From an uncultured Eggerthella sp. (GTDB lineage: Bacteria > Actinomycetota > Coriobacteriia > Coriobacteriales > Eggerthellaceae): a stretch of 64,000 bases of DNA. The position numbers were made by a program, and so were the translations under genes. Position 1 is the first letter of the stretch. Each line of letters starts with the position of its first letter. Of the stretch, positions 26,520 through 35,557 are shown piece after piece. Under the pieces are notes generated by a model, which saw only the letters and a program-made list of their open reading frames with translations, did no database searches and was not told where the DNA came from. Location: the NCBI GenBank assembly GCA_900546175.1, contig URBX01000007.1, positions 20,097 to 84,096 on the forward strand, given 5' to 3'.

Positions 26520-27323
26520 ATGCGATTAATTTCTTGGAACGTAAATGGCCTTCGTGCAGTTATGAAAAAAGGCTTCATGGATATTTTTGACGAATTCAAT
26601 GCGGATGTCTTTGCGCTGCAGGAAACAAAATTGCAAGCAGGACAAATTGAGATGGAGCTTCCTGGATACCATCAGTATTGGAATTATGCTGAAAAGAAGG
26701 GCTATTCGGGCACTGCGGTGTTTTGCAAAGAAAAACCTTTGCGCGTGCTCGACAAAATAGGTATTCCTGAACTTGATACTGAAGGCAGAATATTGGCGTT
26801 GGAGTTTGAAAACTACTGGTTTGTTAACGTGTATACCCCAAACGCTCAAAGTGAACTGAAGCGTCTTGATCATCGTATGGATTGGGATGATGCGTTCCGT
26901 GATTTCTGTAAATCTTTAGAGCAGGGCATTACCCCTGAGGATGCAAAAAAGCTAGCAGGTCCTTCGTCTTCACCAAAACCGGTAGTTATGACGGGTGACT
27001 TCAACGTTGCTCATCAAGAAATTGACTTGAAGAACCCAAGAACAAACCGAGGCAATCCTGGTTTTTCTGACGAAGAGCGCGAAAAATTCACCAAGCTCCT
27101 TAATGAGGGCTTTATTGATACGTTTCGCCTGCTCCACCCAAACTTAGAGGGCGCGTATTCATGGTGGTCGTATCGCTTTAATGCGCGGGCCAATAACGCG
27201 GGATGGCGCATTGACTACTTCTTGGTAAGTCAGCAACTTCGCGAAAAGGTGGTTATGGCTCATATTTATGATGATGTTTTCGGTTCGGACCATTGCCCTG
27301 TAAGTGTAGAGTTGGATATTTAG
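26520..27323 (+). CDS. xth: exodeoxyribonuclease III / AP endonuclease
   Basis: This 267-residue EEP-fold nuclease repairs abasic sites. The markers are LISWNVNGLRA at the start, LQETKLQ with the metal-binding Glu near residue 36, VYTPNAQ near 102, VMTGDFNVAHQEIDL near 155, WWSYRFNARANNAGWRIDYFL near 212, and the catalytic GSDHCPVSV near the end. It lies divergently from purL with about 210 bp between. Confidence 0.95.
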   Translation: MRLISWNVNGLRAVMKKGFMDIFDEFNADVFALQETKLQAGQIEMELPGYHQYWNYAEKKGYSGTAVFCKEKPLRVLDKIGIPELDTEGRILALEFENYWFVNVYTPNAQSELKRLDHRMDWDDAFRDFCKSLEQGITPEDAKKLAGPSSSPKPVVMTGDFNVAHQEIDLKNPRTNRGNPGFSDEEREKFTKLLNEGFIDTFRLLHPNLEGAYSWWSYRFNARANNAGWRIDYFLVSQQLREKVVMAHIYDDVFGSDHCPVSVELDI

Positions 27324-27403
27324 CACCTGCGAAAAAACGTAGTATCATACGATGAATCGAACGCGATGCCTAAGTCGCATTGTATGAATTAGTGAGGATA
27401 AGA

Positions 27404-27967
27404 GTGGATTTAGAAAAAATTGAACAGGGGGTACGCCTCATTTTAGAAGGCGTAGGCGAAGACCCTGAGCGTGAAGGTTTGAAAAAAACCCCTGAACGAG
27501 TAGCAAAAATGTACGAAGAGTGTTTCGCAGGACTCACTCAGGATCCTGCCGTACATTTTGAAACTACCTTTGATGAGCATCATCAGGAAATGGTTTTGGT
27601 GCGTGACATTCCGTTTTACTCGATGTGCGAGCACCATTTGGCACCATTTTTCGGTAAGGCTCATGTGGCCTATATTCCAAACAAAGAAGGTCGTGTGTGC
27701 GGCTTGTCAAAATTGGCTCGATTAGTTGACGTATACGCACGCAGGCCACAGGTTCAAGAACGTCTTACTTCCCAGATTGCAGATACCTTAGTTGAAATGC
27801 TGAACCCAGAGGGAGTAATGGTGGTTATCGAAGCTGAGCATCTTTGCATGAGCATGCGCGGAGTAAAGAAGGCAGGAGCTCAAACGCGTACAAGTGCGGT
27901 TCGCGGTTCTTTCCAAAAAAACCATGCAACACGCGCTGAGGCTATGTCACTCATTTTCGCTGGCTAA
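27404..27967 (+). CDS. folE: GTP cyclohydrolase I
   Basis: This 187-residue FolE makes 7,8-dihydroneopterin triphosphate from GTP, the first step to folate. Family signatures are EGLKKTPERVAKMY, FYSMCEHHLAPFFGKAHVAY (zinc Cys and two His) and SKLARLVDVYARRPQVQERLT, then EAEHLCMSMRG with the third zinc ligand. The GTG start at 27404 follows GTGAGGA; the open frame runs 8 codons further up without a ribosome site. The other folate genes are not nearby. Confidence 0.95.
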   Translation: MDLEKIEQGVRLILEGVGEDPEREGLKKTPERVAKMYEECFAGLTQDPAVHFETTFDEHHQEMVLVRDIPFYSMCEHHLAPFFGKAHVAYIPNKEGRVCGLSKLARLVDVYARRPQVQERLTSQIADTLVEMLNPEGVMVVIEAEHLCMSMRGVKKAGAQTRTSAVRGSFQKNHATRAEAMSLIFAG

Positions 27968-28079
27968 TAACGGTTTGGTTGCAATCTAATAAGCTACCGG
28001 ACAAAAAAGAAGTTTTGTTGAAATCTATACGGGGTTTCTAGAGTAGAATACCCTATAGAAAAAATTGAAAGGATAAGTA

Positions 28080-28349
28080 ATGCGTTGTGTAATTTCCGTT
28101 TTAGGCAAAGACCGTAGCGGCATCGTAGCAGCAATTGCAAATGTTCTTGCCGATAACGCAGCAAACATTGACGATATCAGCCAGACCATCTTGGATGATA
28201 TCTTCTCTATGACTATGCTCGTTACTATCAGCGAAGAAGAGGGCAGCTTCAATAAAGTTCAGGAAGCTCTTGATGCGGTAGGCGAAGACCTTGGTATTCA
28301 GGTTATTATTCAGCGTGAAGACGTATTTCAGTTCATGTACAAAATCTAA
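28080..28349 (+). CDS. ACT-domain protein (UPF0237)
   Basis: This 89-residue single ACT domain reads CVISVLGKDRSGIVAAIANVL at the start and continues NIDDISQTILDDIFSMTMLV. It belongs to the small ACT proteins usually found next to a PFL-like DUF711 protein; that partner does not follow here. ACT domains bind amino acids and regulate a partner protein. The ATG follows GAAAGGA. Confidence 0.9.
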   Translation: MRCVISVLGKDRSGIVAAIANVLADNAANIDDISQTILDDIFSMTMLVTISEEEGSFNKVQEALDAVGEDLGIQVIIQREDVFQFMYKI

Positions 28350-28380
28350 GTTGAACTAAGTTAGAGCGATATAAAACAGC

Positions 28381-28409
28381 AAAGCGGCATTACCTAGTGC
28401 CGCTTTCAC
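28381..28409 (+). terminator. probable terminator after the ACT gene
   Basis: AAAGCGGCA (28381-28389) and TGCCGCTTT (28398-28406) pair perfectly with an 8-nt loop. The T tract is short (TTTC). Confidence 0.55.
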
Positions 28410-28431
28410 GTATGGAGCGAAAGGGAGCGAT

Positions 28432-29250
28432 ATGGAATTACAGGAGATGGTGTTCAACATTGCCTATGTCTGCATCATTATTATGCTGGTGTTTGTTCTT
28501 GGCGGTGACATTTTGAAGAAACGTAAAATGAGGAACACCTCTCTGGAAGAAGAGGAAGCCCTTGGTGAAACTCTTTCTGAATTGCCTCAAGACCAATTCC
28601 GCGTGTTGAAGGACGTTCGTGTTGTTTCTAAGTTGGGAAAATCACGTGCGGACTACATTATCGTGTCGGTATATGGCATCTTCGCTCTTGAGTTCCGTGC
28701 ATTCTATATTCTTATTGGCGGTCATGAGTATTCGCAGAAGTGGAAGAAATCCATGCGCTTTAAGCGTGAGGACTTTATTAGCCCAATGTGGGTTGCAAAG
28801 GTTCACAATGTTGCTATCAAGCAGGCTCTTGCTGATGCAGGAATTCAGGAACCAGAAAACATGCGTTACTTCGCGGTAGCAGGTTTCCCTAATTGTGCCG
28901 ATCCAAGCTACTGTATTCTTGAAGAAAACACGAGCTTTGCAGGTAAAACTGATGAACTTCTTCCATGGATCGAATCCTGGGATTGCGAAGAGCCAGTCTT
29001 TACTATTGAAGAAGTTGAAAAGATTGCAAAGGTAATTGAAGACTATTCCAAAAAAGTTGAAGCAATGCCTGATCCAGAGCCTTATAACATGAAGGAATTA
29101 GGTCTTCCAGAGGAATATAAGGCATTCACTCGTTTTGCTGATGACACTGAGTATCAAAACGCTCGTAAGGACGCTGCGCTTGCTCGTGCTATCAATGAAA
29201 TGGAAGAGGAAGAAGAAGGCGAACAGGAAGACGGCAACCGCAAAGAATAG
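28432..29250 (+). CDS. membrane-anchored NERD (nuclease-related) domain protein
   Basis: This 272-residue protein has one N-terminal membrane helix (about 8-25), then a NERD-like domain: FRVLKDVRVVSKLGKSRADYIIVSVYGIFALEFRAF. In NERD domains this block reads D-(V)VV-G-FVIExK; here the Asp is kept but ExK is EFR, so nuclease activity is doubtful. The tail is strongly acidic. Its role is not known. It sits between the ACT gene and mazG on the same strand. Confidence 0.65.
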   Translation: MELQEMVFNIAYVCIIIMLVFVLGGDILKKRKMRNTSLEEEEALGETLSELPQDQFRVLKDVRVVSKLGKSRADYIIVSVYGIFALEFRAFYILIGGHEYSQKWKKSMRFKREDFISPMWVAKVHNVAIKQALADAGIQEPENMRYFAVAGFPNCADPSYCILEENTSFAGKTDELLPWIESWDCEEPVFTIEEVEKIAKVIEDYSKKVEAMPDPEPYNMKELGLPEEYKAFTRFADDTEYQNARKDAALARAINEMEEEEEGEQEDGNRKE

Positions 29251-29322
29251 TGCCTGAAAAAGAACATTCTTTTTCGCGTGTGTTGTTGCTAGACACATTT
29301 CTCAACAAGGAGAGTGCATTCC

Positions 29323-29757
29323 ATGAATGCTTTGCCAACAGAAAAACCAAAAGGGATGCTTGAGGGCATCCCTTCTTCATATTCGGCCCTTGAGCGCGCC
29401 TTGGAGGTATCAAAGCGAACAGTTACTGTTGGTTTTGATTGGGATACCGTAGATGAGGTATGGGACAAGGTTGAAGAAGAATGCCAAGAACTAAAGGAGG
29501 CCTACAAGCAAGGGGATAAAACCGAAATTCAGCTTGAAATGGGAGATGTTTTATTTTCTCTTGTTAATGTAGCTCGAAAAATGGGCGTCGATGCTGAAGA
29601 GGCACTCCAAGCAACATGCGACAAGTTTAGCTGGCGCTGGGAGGCAATGGAGCAAATGGCTTTCCAGAAAGGCCAAAAGATAGGGGCTCTTTCTATGGAT
29701 GAGTTGCAAGAGCTTTGGGATAAAGCAAAAGAGGTAGAAAAGGCAGAAAAGGCTTAA
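29323..29757 (+). CDS. mazG: MazG nucleotide pyrophosphohydrolase domain protein
   Basis: This 144-residue all-alpha NTP pyrophosphatase has the paired acidic motifs of the MazG fold: KVEEECQELKEAY and EIQLEMGDVLFSLVNVARKMG, which bind Mg2+. It removes non-canonical nucleotides. It corresponds to one MazG domain, half of the E. coli protein. The start at 29323 is set by AAGGAGA at 29307-29313; a GTG at 29314 would touch that site. Confidence 0.9.
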   Translation: MNALPTEKPKGMLEGIPSSYSALERALEVSKRTVTVGFDWDTVDEVWDKVEEECQELKEAYKQGDKTEIQLEMGDVLFSLVNVARKMGVDAEEALQATCDKFSWRWEAMEQMAFQKGQKIGALSMDELQELWDKAKEVEKAEKA

Positions 29758-29818
29758 GCGCCCGAGTGAGTTTAGAGCGCAAATGGCTTTTCGAAAAGAA
29801 ATTGGGTGAAGTGCGAAG

Positions 29819-29857
29819 AAAAAAGAGAAAACTAAACACCAGCACAAAGCTGGTGTT
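29819..29857 (-). terminator. intrinsic terminator of the minus-strand RNA
   Basis: On the minus strand AACACCAGC-TTTGT-GCTGGTGTT (29857-29835) is followed by TAGTTTTCTCTTTTTT. It may also stop transcripts from mazG, which ends at 29757. Confidence 0.8.
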
Positions 29858-30019
29858 ATAACGGAAAAGCGGAAAAGCGCTTCAAAAAGGTTCTCCCCGC
29901 AGCCCTAGGGGGATGGACCGCGGGGAGGTTCAGAAAAGAATCTCGCAAGAATCATTTCTGCGGCGGATGATTAGGAATCCACCGATACGGAATCGTGGCC
30001 TTGAGGGGACTAGCCACGC
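29820..30019 (-). ncRNA. putative structured RNA resembling 6S RNA
   Basis: This region is non-coding but highly structured. On the minus strand a promoter-like TATAAT (30029-30024) precedes a transcript that would begin GGCGTGGCTAGTCCCC. It would run through hairpins CGTGGC/GCCACG, CGGTGGAT/ATCCGCCG, CAGAAA/TTTCTG and CTCCCCGC/GCGGGGAG, and end at an intrinsic terminator, about 200 nt. The 5' GGCTAGTCCCCT and the inner GGTCCATCC recall GGCCAGUCCCCUGAG and GGUCCGUCC of E. coli 6S RNA. Size and layout fit 6S RNA, but I could not fold or align it. Confidence 0.42.
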
Positions 30020-30204
30020 CCTTATTATATAATTATCAATAAGCTATTGAAATAACTAATCTATAGATTTTGTTTATATAGAAAAAATTTTTTGGCCCTT
30101 TACGTGGGGAATTATAAAATTTGAACACGTTTTAGATACTCTTTGATAGATATTTAAAATAATCAATGAGTCTTTCTAAGAGATTGCGAAAAGGAATACG
30201 AAAT

Positions 30205-31455
30205 ATGACGAAAATCTATTCGTATACAAAACCACTAAATGTAGATGTAGTTGATGCATTCTGTGTACTACAGAAAGGGTTTACCGATCAATTTGTCTAC
30301 TATGACAAGGAACGCCTTTGCCGGGTAATGGGTCTTGGAAGGTGCATTGCGCTTCCTTCTTTGTCGGGAGTAGAGCATGTTATTCAGGGAGAAACCAGCC
30401 AGGCACCAATTTTCTTCTCATTTAATAGATTTGATGCAGGAAATCCAAAACCGGCAGACGAAATGATGCAAGCATTTCCTCATTTACGTTTGTTACTTCC
30501 TGAAGTTGTTCTGATTGAAAACGAAGAGGGTTCTTTTTTGCAAGTAAATAGCCTTGGTCCGGTATACCAAGGTCGTGTTCATCGTTTTGAGAAACATTCA
30601 GCTTCGGCAAAACCAAGGCAGCGTCGCACTATTGAGTTCAGTCTTGAACAAGATTCTTATGAGGTGTGGGATGCTATGCTCACTAAGATTTTGGACAAAA
30701 TAAGTCAGGGAAGCATTGCTAAGCTTGTTCCTTGCAGAAGGCAAAAACTCACCACTACCGAACCATTTTCTTCAAAAGATCTTTTAGTAAATTTGATTGA
30801 TGGTTCTGCTTTAGGAAAAGTCTTTTTGTACCGCTACGGAGACGTGTTTTTCTGCGGATGCACTCCTGAGCTCCTTATTCGAAAGAAGGGAAATCAGGTG
30901 GAAAGTATGTGTTTAGCGGGCACGGCACCTATGGGTCAGAATGAAGCACAACAACAGGAATATGGTCAGGCCCTCTTAGCAGATGATAAGAATCGCAGAG
31001 AGCATGAATACGTGGTCTCTTTCATTCGCAGTGTTTTTGAGCGCAATTGCCATAAGGTTGATATTCCTTCTGAGCCTCAATTGATGCCTCTAAAGCACGT
31101 TCAGCACTTGTATACTCCTGCAAAAGCCGAAGTAATGGAGGGAACTTCACTTCTCTCTTTGGCTGCGCAACTTCATCCAACACCTGCTCTTTCGGGAACG
31201 CCAGTAGGTGAGGCGTTGATGGCCTTGCGTGAAGTTGAGAGCTTTAACCGAGGATTCTTCGGCGGTACCGTAGGGTTTGTTGACGGCGATGGTAATGGCG
31301 AATTTGCGGTAGCTATCCGTTCAGGCGTGTTTGATGGCGAAGGCGGCTGGGTTTATGCAGGCTGCGGCGTTGTTGAAGGCAGTGATGCGCCAAGCGAATT
31401 CGCAGAAATAAACTTGAAGCTAAAAACTATCTTGAGTGCATTTTCGGCAGAATAG
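30205..31455 (+). CDS. menF: isochorismate synthase
   Basis: MenF turns chorismate into isochorismate, the first step of the classical menaquinone route. The C-terminal chorismate-binding domain of this 416-residue protein contains KLVPCRR near residue 175, SMCLAGTAPMG, HEYVVSFIR, LMPLKHVQHLYTP, LHPTPALSGTPVGEAL, FNRGFFGGTVGFVD and YAGCGVVEGSDAPSEFAEIN. The start at 30205 follows AAAAGGAAT; an upstream ATG at 30166 has no ribosome site. It opens the men cluster; menD starts 20 bp after its stop. Confidence 0.93.
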   Translation: MTKIYSYTKPLNVDVVDAFCVLQKGFTDQFVYYDKERLCRVMGLGRCIALPSLSGVEHVIQGETSQAPIFFSFNRFDAGNPKPADEMMQAFPHLRLLLPEVVLIENEEGSFLQVNSLGPVYQGRVHRFEKHSASAKPRQRRTIEFSLEQDSYEVWDAMLTKILDKISQGSIAKLVPCRRQKLTTTEPFSSKDLLVNLIDGSALGKVFLYRYGDVFFCGCTPELLIRKKGNQVESMCLAGTAPMGQNEAQQQEYGQALLADDKNRREHEYVVSFIRSVFERNCHKVDIPSEPQLMPLKHVQHLYTPAKAEVMEGTSLLSLAAQLHPTPALSGTPVGEALMALREVESFNRGFFGGTVGFVDGDGNGEFAVAIRSGVFDGEGGWVYAGCGVVEGSDAPSEFAEINLKLKTILSAFSAE

Positions 31456-31474
31456 ATTTTTCGGGAGAGCTACC

Positions 31475-33292
31475 ATGAGTGTTACTTCGCATCCAGGGCA
31501 AACTATGGCGTTGTTTGTTTCTTCGTTTGTTGATGAGTTAGTCCGCTTAGGCGTCCACGATTTCGTGGTGAGCCCTGGTTCTCGCTCAACTCCTTTGTCG
31601 ATGACGGTGTTTGAACGCGAGCAACGCTTTGGAGATGTGGAAGTCTACCTTGATATTGATGAGCGCGGGGCAGCTTTTTTTGCTCTTGGTTTAGCGAAGG
31701 CTTCAGCAAAACCAACCTGTGTAATTTGTACGTCGGGCACCGCGCTGGCAAATTACTATCCTGCCGTAATGGAGGCAGAAACATCACGCGTGCCTTTGAT
31801 TGTCTTATCGGGTGATAGGCCTATGCGTCTTCAAAAGTTGGGGGCTCCTCAAACGTGCAACCAGGTTGAAGCCTTTGGTTCGCATGTTAAAGGCTTTTGG
31901 CAGATGCCTGAGCCAAACGACACTGAAGAGAGTTTGCATCACGTAAGACAAGTAGCACGGGAAAGCGTAGCCGCCGCTGCTCCTTTTAGTCTTGTTTCGG
32001 GTCCTGTTCACATTAACTTTCCTTTTGATGAGCCTCTAAAACCTGATTTTTCAGTCCAGGGTGTTTTTGAAGCAGGCAGGGCAGAGCAGGGTTTGATTCT
32101 CCCTGGCTTAGTTGAGCATGAGCAGGTGCTCTTTAATGAGAGCTTGGAAACCATCCAAGCTTTTTTGAAGTCACACACGACAATTTGTTTATGTGGCGAA
32201 GGGGTGTTTTTGCCCGGCATTTCCAAAGAGGAGCAAGATGAACAAGCTGAAATTTTGTTTGCCTGGGCGCAGCAGTATGACATTGCGCTTTTTGCCGATC
32301 CTCTTTCTGGCCTGCGTAAATATAGCCACCCTGCCGTAATTGATAATTACGATAGTATTCTTTCGGGAGATGAAATCCCTTACTTCGATACGGTAATTCG
32401 CTTTGGCAGATATCCAATTTCGAAGAAAACGTTCAAGCTACTTGAATGGTTCGAGCATACCCAGATTGTAGTTGACCCGGTTAATACACGCGATTTCAAC
32501 AGCAAGACCACCACGTTGGTGCGCATGAATCCAATGGACTTCGTCATCTCTATGGTGGCAGTAGATGGTATCAATCAAGGCCAAGATACCCAGAAAGCTC
32601 CTTATTGTGCGTCTGATTCCTCGGAGTCCGCACTTTCGCTCTGGGTTAATCTCAATAAAGAAACTGCTAAGCGCATTGAAGCAGTTGATCAAGCAGGAGA
32701 TGATTTATTCGAGGGGTCTTATGTGCACGCTTTGGCAAACCTTATGCCAAATAACTCGTTGTTATTTTCTGCAGCAAGCATGAGTATTCGTGCTCTTGAT
32801 ACGTTTTACTTGAAGCGAGACAGCAACATTACGCTTATGTCGAATCGTGGCTTGAATGGCATTGATGGAACCTTGTCTACTGCTTTTGGTGCGGCTTGTT
32901 ATTTCGAAAAAACGGTACTTCTTACCGGTGATTTGACGTGCCTTCATGATATTAATGCGTTGGCACTCCAGCATGAATTTTCGCTTCGTCAAAAAAGGGG
33001 GAAGAAAAAACCAAAGATAACTGTGGTGCTCCTTAATAATCATGGCGGTGCAATTTTCGATATGCTTCCGCAGGCATCAGACGAAGACTATTTCGAGCGC
33101 CTGTTCCTTACCCCTCAAAATGTTGGTTTTTCCCATATTGCGCAAGGCTTTGGCGTTCCTTATAAAAAAGTGGCAACGCTTCAGGATTTCCGTCGTGCTT
33201 TCTACGAATTTGGAAACAACGAAGGAATAAGTTTCATTGAAATTGAAACTCCTCTACGAGGAGTTCGCGAGCGCTATAGTCCGTATCAGTAG
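31475..33292 (+). CDS. menD: SEPHCHC synthase (MenD)
   Basis: This 605-residue thiamine-diphosphate enzyme couples 2-oxoglutarate to isochorismate. Motifs: FVVSPGSRSTPLSM near residue 25, the catalytic Glu region YLDIDERGAAFFALGLAKAS near 55, CTSGTALANYYPAVMEA near 80, and the ThDP/Mg site TGDLTCLHDINAL with NNHGGAIFDMLPQ. The start at 31475 has CGGGAGAG upstream and begins 20 bp after menF. After the stop comes a 355-bp gap with a repeat array before menH. Confidence 0.95.
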   Translation: MSVTSHPGQTMALFVSSFVDELVRLGVHDFVVSPGSRSTPLSMTVFEREQRFGDVEVYLDIDERGAAFFALGLAKASAKPTCVICTSGTALANYYPAVMEAETSRVPLIVLSGDRPMRLQKLGAPQTCNQVEAFGSHVKGFWQMPEPNDTEESLHHVRQVARESVAAAAPFSLVSGPVHINFPFDEPLKPDFSVQGVFEAGRAEQGLILPGLVEHEQVLFNESLETIQAFLKSHTTICLCGEGVFLPGISKEEQDEQAEILFAWAQQYDIALFADPLSGLRKYSHPAVIDNYDSILSGDEIPYFDTVIRFGRYPISKKTFKLLEWFEHTQIVVDPVNTRDFNSKTTTLVRMNPMDFVISMVAVDGINQGQDTQKAPYCASDSSESALSLWVNLNKETAKRIEAVDQAGDDLFEGSYVHALANLMPNNSLLFSAASMSIRALDTFYLKRDSNITLMSNRGLNGIDGTLSTAFGAACYFEKTVLLTGDLTCLHDINALALQHEFSLRQKRGKKKPKITVVLLNNHGGAIFDMLPQASDEDYFERLFLTPQNVGFSHIAQGFGVPYKKVATLQDFRRAFYEFGNNEGISFIEIETPLRGVRERYSPYQ

Positions 33293-33480
33293 AGCTTGAG
33301 CGGTAATTACTTGCGAATTTTTGCTGGATACTTCTGGTTTAGAAATTCGCAGAGATTAATACGTAACGGCGTAACGGGAGTAAACGTGGTAACAGGGCTT
33401 CTTTTATGGCGCTTCGAGTGATGGCTGGTACAATGGTTTACCAAAATAGAAACAAGCAAATTCTTATGGCGGCCTAATAT

Positions 33481-33630
33481 TCATGCGGTTGTATAAACCG
33501 TACGGTGGCGTTAAGCCGTGTAACGGAGCTAAAATCCGTCCGGTAGAACTAAGATCTGTCCGGAGATATTAAAACCATGTGGTGGCGTTAAACCGTCCGG
33601 TGGATAGGTATCCATGCGGCGGTTTTATAG
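33481..33630. repeat. degenerate tandem repeat, about 20 bp unit, between menD and menH
   Basis: At least seven imperfect units follow one another: CCGTACGGTGGCGTTAAG, CCGTGTAACGGAGCTAAAAT, CCGTCCGGTAGAACTAAGAT, CTGTCCGGAGATATTAAAAC, CATGTGGTGGCGTTAAA, CCGTCCGGTGGATAGG, CCATGCGGCGGTTTTATAG. Nearly every unit carries TAA or TAG. They resemble the end of menD (AGTCCGTATCAGTAGAGC), so the array may derive from it. The region 33293-33480 shows nothing else. Confidence 0.75.
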
Positions 33631-33647
33631 AGAAGAGAACAGGGAAT

Positions 33648-34553
33648 ATGACTACAACAGATGAAAACTATTCTGCTCAACCCGTTGTTTTCGAGGTTGA
33701 GCTCCCAAGCGAAAAACGTTTAACGTGCAATACCTTTGTTCACTGCTGGGGTAATGAACAGAATCCAGCAGTAGTTTTGCTTCATGGCTTTATGCAGTCG
33801 GGTAAAACATGGGAACCGCTTGCTCTTGAGTTAGCAAAAACCTATTACGTGATTGCTCCTGATTTGATTGGTCACGGAAAAACCACCTTGAGCAATGCTG
33901 AAGAGCCAATGGCATATTCGCTTCCTATGTATATCGACCAAATTGAGGTAGTAATCAGCTTGCTGTGCCCTCAAGCACCGGTTGCAATGATTGGCTACTC
34001 CATGGGTGGTAGAATGGCTGCTCTTTTTGCAACAAGCTACCCTGACAAGGTATCCACGGTGATTCTTGAGTCTGCGGGCTTAGGTCCTGCAAATGGTCAG
34101 GAACGAGCAGAACGTACCGAGAAAAACAATGTAACAGTTGAAAAGCTCAACACAATGCTTTTCCCTGACTTCGTGGAGTACTGGCAGGAGTTGCCTTTAT
34201 TCGCATCTCAAAAAGAGTTGCCAGAAATTGTGCGCGCTCAGGTGTATAACGAAAGACTCAACAATGATCCTGAAGCCCTTGCGCTATCTGTTGAGTTTGC
34301 GGGCGCTCATCGCATGACAAACCTTCGCTTGCCTCTGTGCTCAACCAGCCAGCCTGTTCTTTATTTGGCAGGTTCAAAGGATGTCACGTATACTGAGGTG
34401 GCACAATCTTTGGCTCAAAAGGCTGAAAGTTTCAATGCAACTGAACATATTGAAACCAAAATTGTTGAAAATGCAGGTCACAATATTCATTTGGAAAAGC
34501 CAGAAGAATTTCTTTCGCTAGTCAAAGAATATTTGGCCGCACATTACCAGTAA
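33648..34553 (+). CDS. menH: SHCHC synthase (MenH), alpha/beta hydrolase fold
   Basis: MenH removes pyruvate from SEPHCHC to give SHCHC. This 301-residue alpha/beta hydrolase has the oxyanion region LLHGFMQSGKTW near residue 47, the nucleophile elbow GYSMGGRMAALFA near 118 and the catalytic histidine in NAGHNIHLEKPEEF near 283. The start at 33648 follows AACAGGGAAT; the open frame runs 23 codons upstream into the repeat array and that part is not conserved-looking. It lies between menD and menB, which supports the name over a generic hydrolase. Confidence 0.88.
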   Translation: MTTTDENYSAQPVVFEVELPSEKRLTCNTFVHCWGNEQNPAVVLLHGFMQSGKTWEPLALELAKTYYVIAPDLIGHGKTTLSNAEEPMAYSLPMYIDQIEVVISLLCPQAPVAMIGYSMGGRMAALFATSYPDKVSTVILESAGLGPANGQERAERTEKNNVTVEKLNTMLFPDFVEYWQELPLFASQKELPEIVRAQVYNERLNNDPEALALSVEFAGAHRMTNLRLPLCSTSQPVLYLAGSKDVTYTEVAQSLAQKAESFNATEHIETKIVENAGHNIHLEKPEEFLSLVKEYLAAHYQ

Positions 34554-34577
34554 ATTTCTTTCATTGAGGAGTGTTCT

Positions 34578-35417
34578 ATGAGTGAATTTCCTTGGGTAAA
34601 AGGAAAGGAATATCAGGAAATCATCTATGAAACCATGGATGGTATCGCAAAGATTTCCTTTAATCGTCCTGAGCGACGTAATGCCTTTACTCCCCTAACT
34701 GCAATGGAGCTCTATGATGCGCTCAGTCTTGCGCGCGATGACCAGAGCATTGGCGTAATCATCCTCACGGGCGCAAATCATGGTGGACGCCATGAAGACG
34801 AAGCATTCTGTTCAGGCGGTGACCAGAAGAAGCGCGGTACCGGCGGTTATGTAGGCGAAGATAACATTCCTCGCTTGAACATCTTGGATGTTCAGAGGCT
34901 CATTCGCATTATTCCAAAGCCAGTAATTGCTATGGTTAACGGATACGCAGTTGGCGGTGGCCACGTTCTTCATATCTTGTGCGACCTCTCAATTGCCGCA
35001 GAAACCGCAAAGTTTGGCCAAACAGGCCCTCGCGTTGGTAGTTTTGATGCGGGCTATGGTGCAGGTTATTTGGCTGCTATTGTTGGCCAGAAAAAGGCAC
35101 GAGAAATATGGTATCTTTGCCGCTTGTATACTGCTCAGGAAGCATTGGAAATGGGCTTGGTAAACAAGGTAGTTCCTTTCGAAGATTTGGAAGCCGAATG
35201 CGTTGACTGGGCACGTCAGATGTTGAAGCATTCACCAACCGCATTGCGTTTCTTGAAAGCTTCTTTCAATGCGGCAACCGATGGGTTGGCTGGTCTGCAG
35301 CAGTTTGGCGGAGATGCTACCTTGCTCTACTACACAACTGCCGAGGCAATGGAAGGTCGTGACGCCTTCAAGGAGCACAGAGATCCAGATTTTGATCAAT
35401 TCCCTAAGTTTCCTTAG
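34578..35417 (+). CDS. menB: 1,4-dihydroxy-2-naphthoyl-CoA synthase
   Basis: This 279-residue crotonase-fold enzyme closes the ring of O-succinylbenzoyl-CoA. Family blocks: FNRPERRNAFTPLTAMEL near residue 33, FCSGGDQKKRGTGGYVGED near 77 and GYAVGGGHVLHILCDLSIAA near 121, followed by GPRVGSFDAGYGAGYLA with the Asp typical of MenB. It follows menH by 24 bp with TGAGGAG as ribosome site and is closed by an intrinsic terminator. Confidence 0.96.
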   Translation: MSEFPWVKGKEYQEIIYETMDGIAKISFNRPERRNAFTPLTAMELYDALSLARDDQSIGVIILTGANHGGRHEDEAFCSGGDQKKRGTGGYVGEDNIPRLNILDVQRLIRIIPKPVIAMVNGYAVGGGHVLHILCDLSIAAETAKFGQTGPRVGSFDAGYGAGYLAAIVGQKKAREIWYLCRLYTAQEALEMGLVNKVVPFEDLEAECVDWARQMLKHSPTALRFLKASFNAATDGLAGLQQFGGDATLLYYTTAEAMEGRDAFKEHRDPDFDQFPKFP

Positions 35418-35457
35418 GCCATCAGCTCAAAAACCTACCAAAAAAGAATTACAATTT

Positions 35458-35488
35458 AATGAGGCCTGCGGCATGCGGGCCTCATTTG
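35458..35488 (+). terminator. intrinsic terminator after menB
   Basis: AATGAGGCC and GGCCTCATT pair over 9 bp around TGCGGCATGCG, followed by TTTG. It separates menB from menE-menC, which must have its own promoter or rely on read-through. Confidence 0.75.
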
Positions 35489-35557
35489 TATGAAGTAATT
35501 CGCTATGAGGGGATTTGCTTTTTTGGCGCCTAACCTTCTATAACTTAAGGGCAATCT

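Noticed and set aside
29880..29940. T-box-like stretch GGGGGATGGACCGCGGGG on the + strand
   Set aside because: It only partly matches the T-box core, no specifier stem precedes it, and the downstream gene (menF) is not an amino-acid or aminoacyl-tRNA synthetase gene. The minus-strand RNA explains the structure better.
33481..33630. CRISPR-like array
   Set aside because: Units are directly adjacent and degenerate, without constant repeats and unique spacers; no cas gene is in the window.
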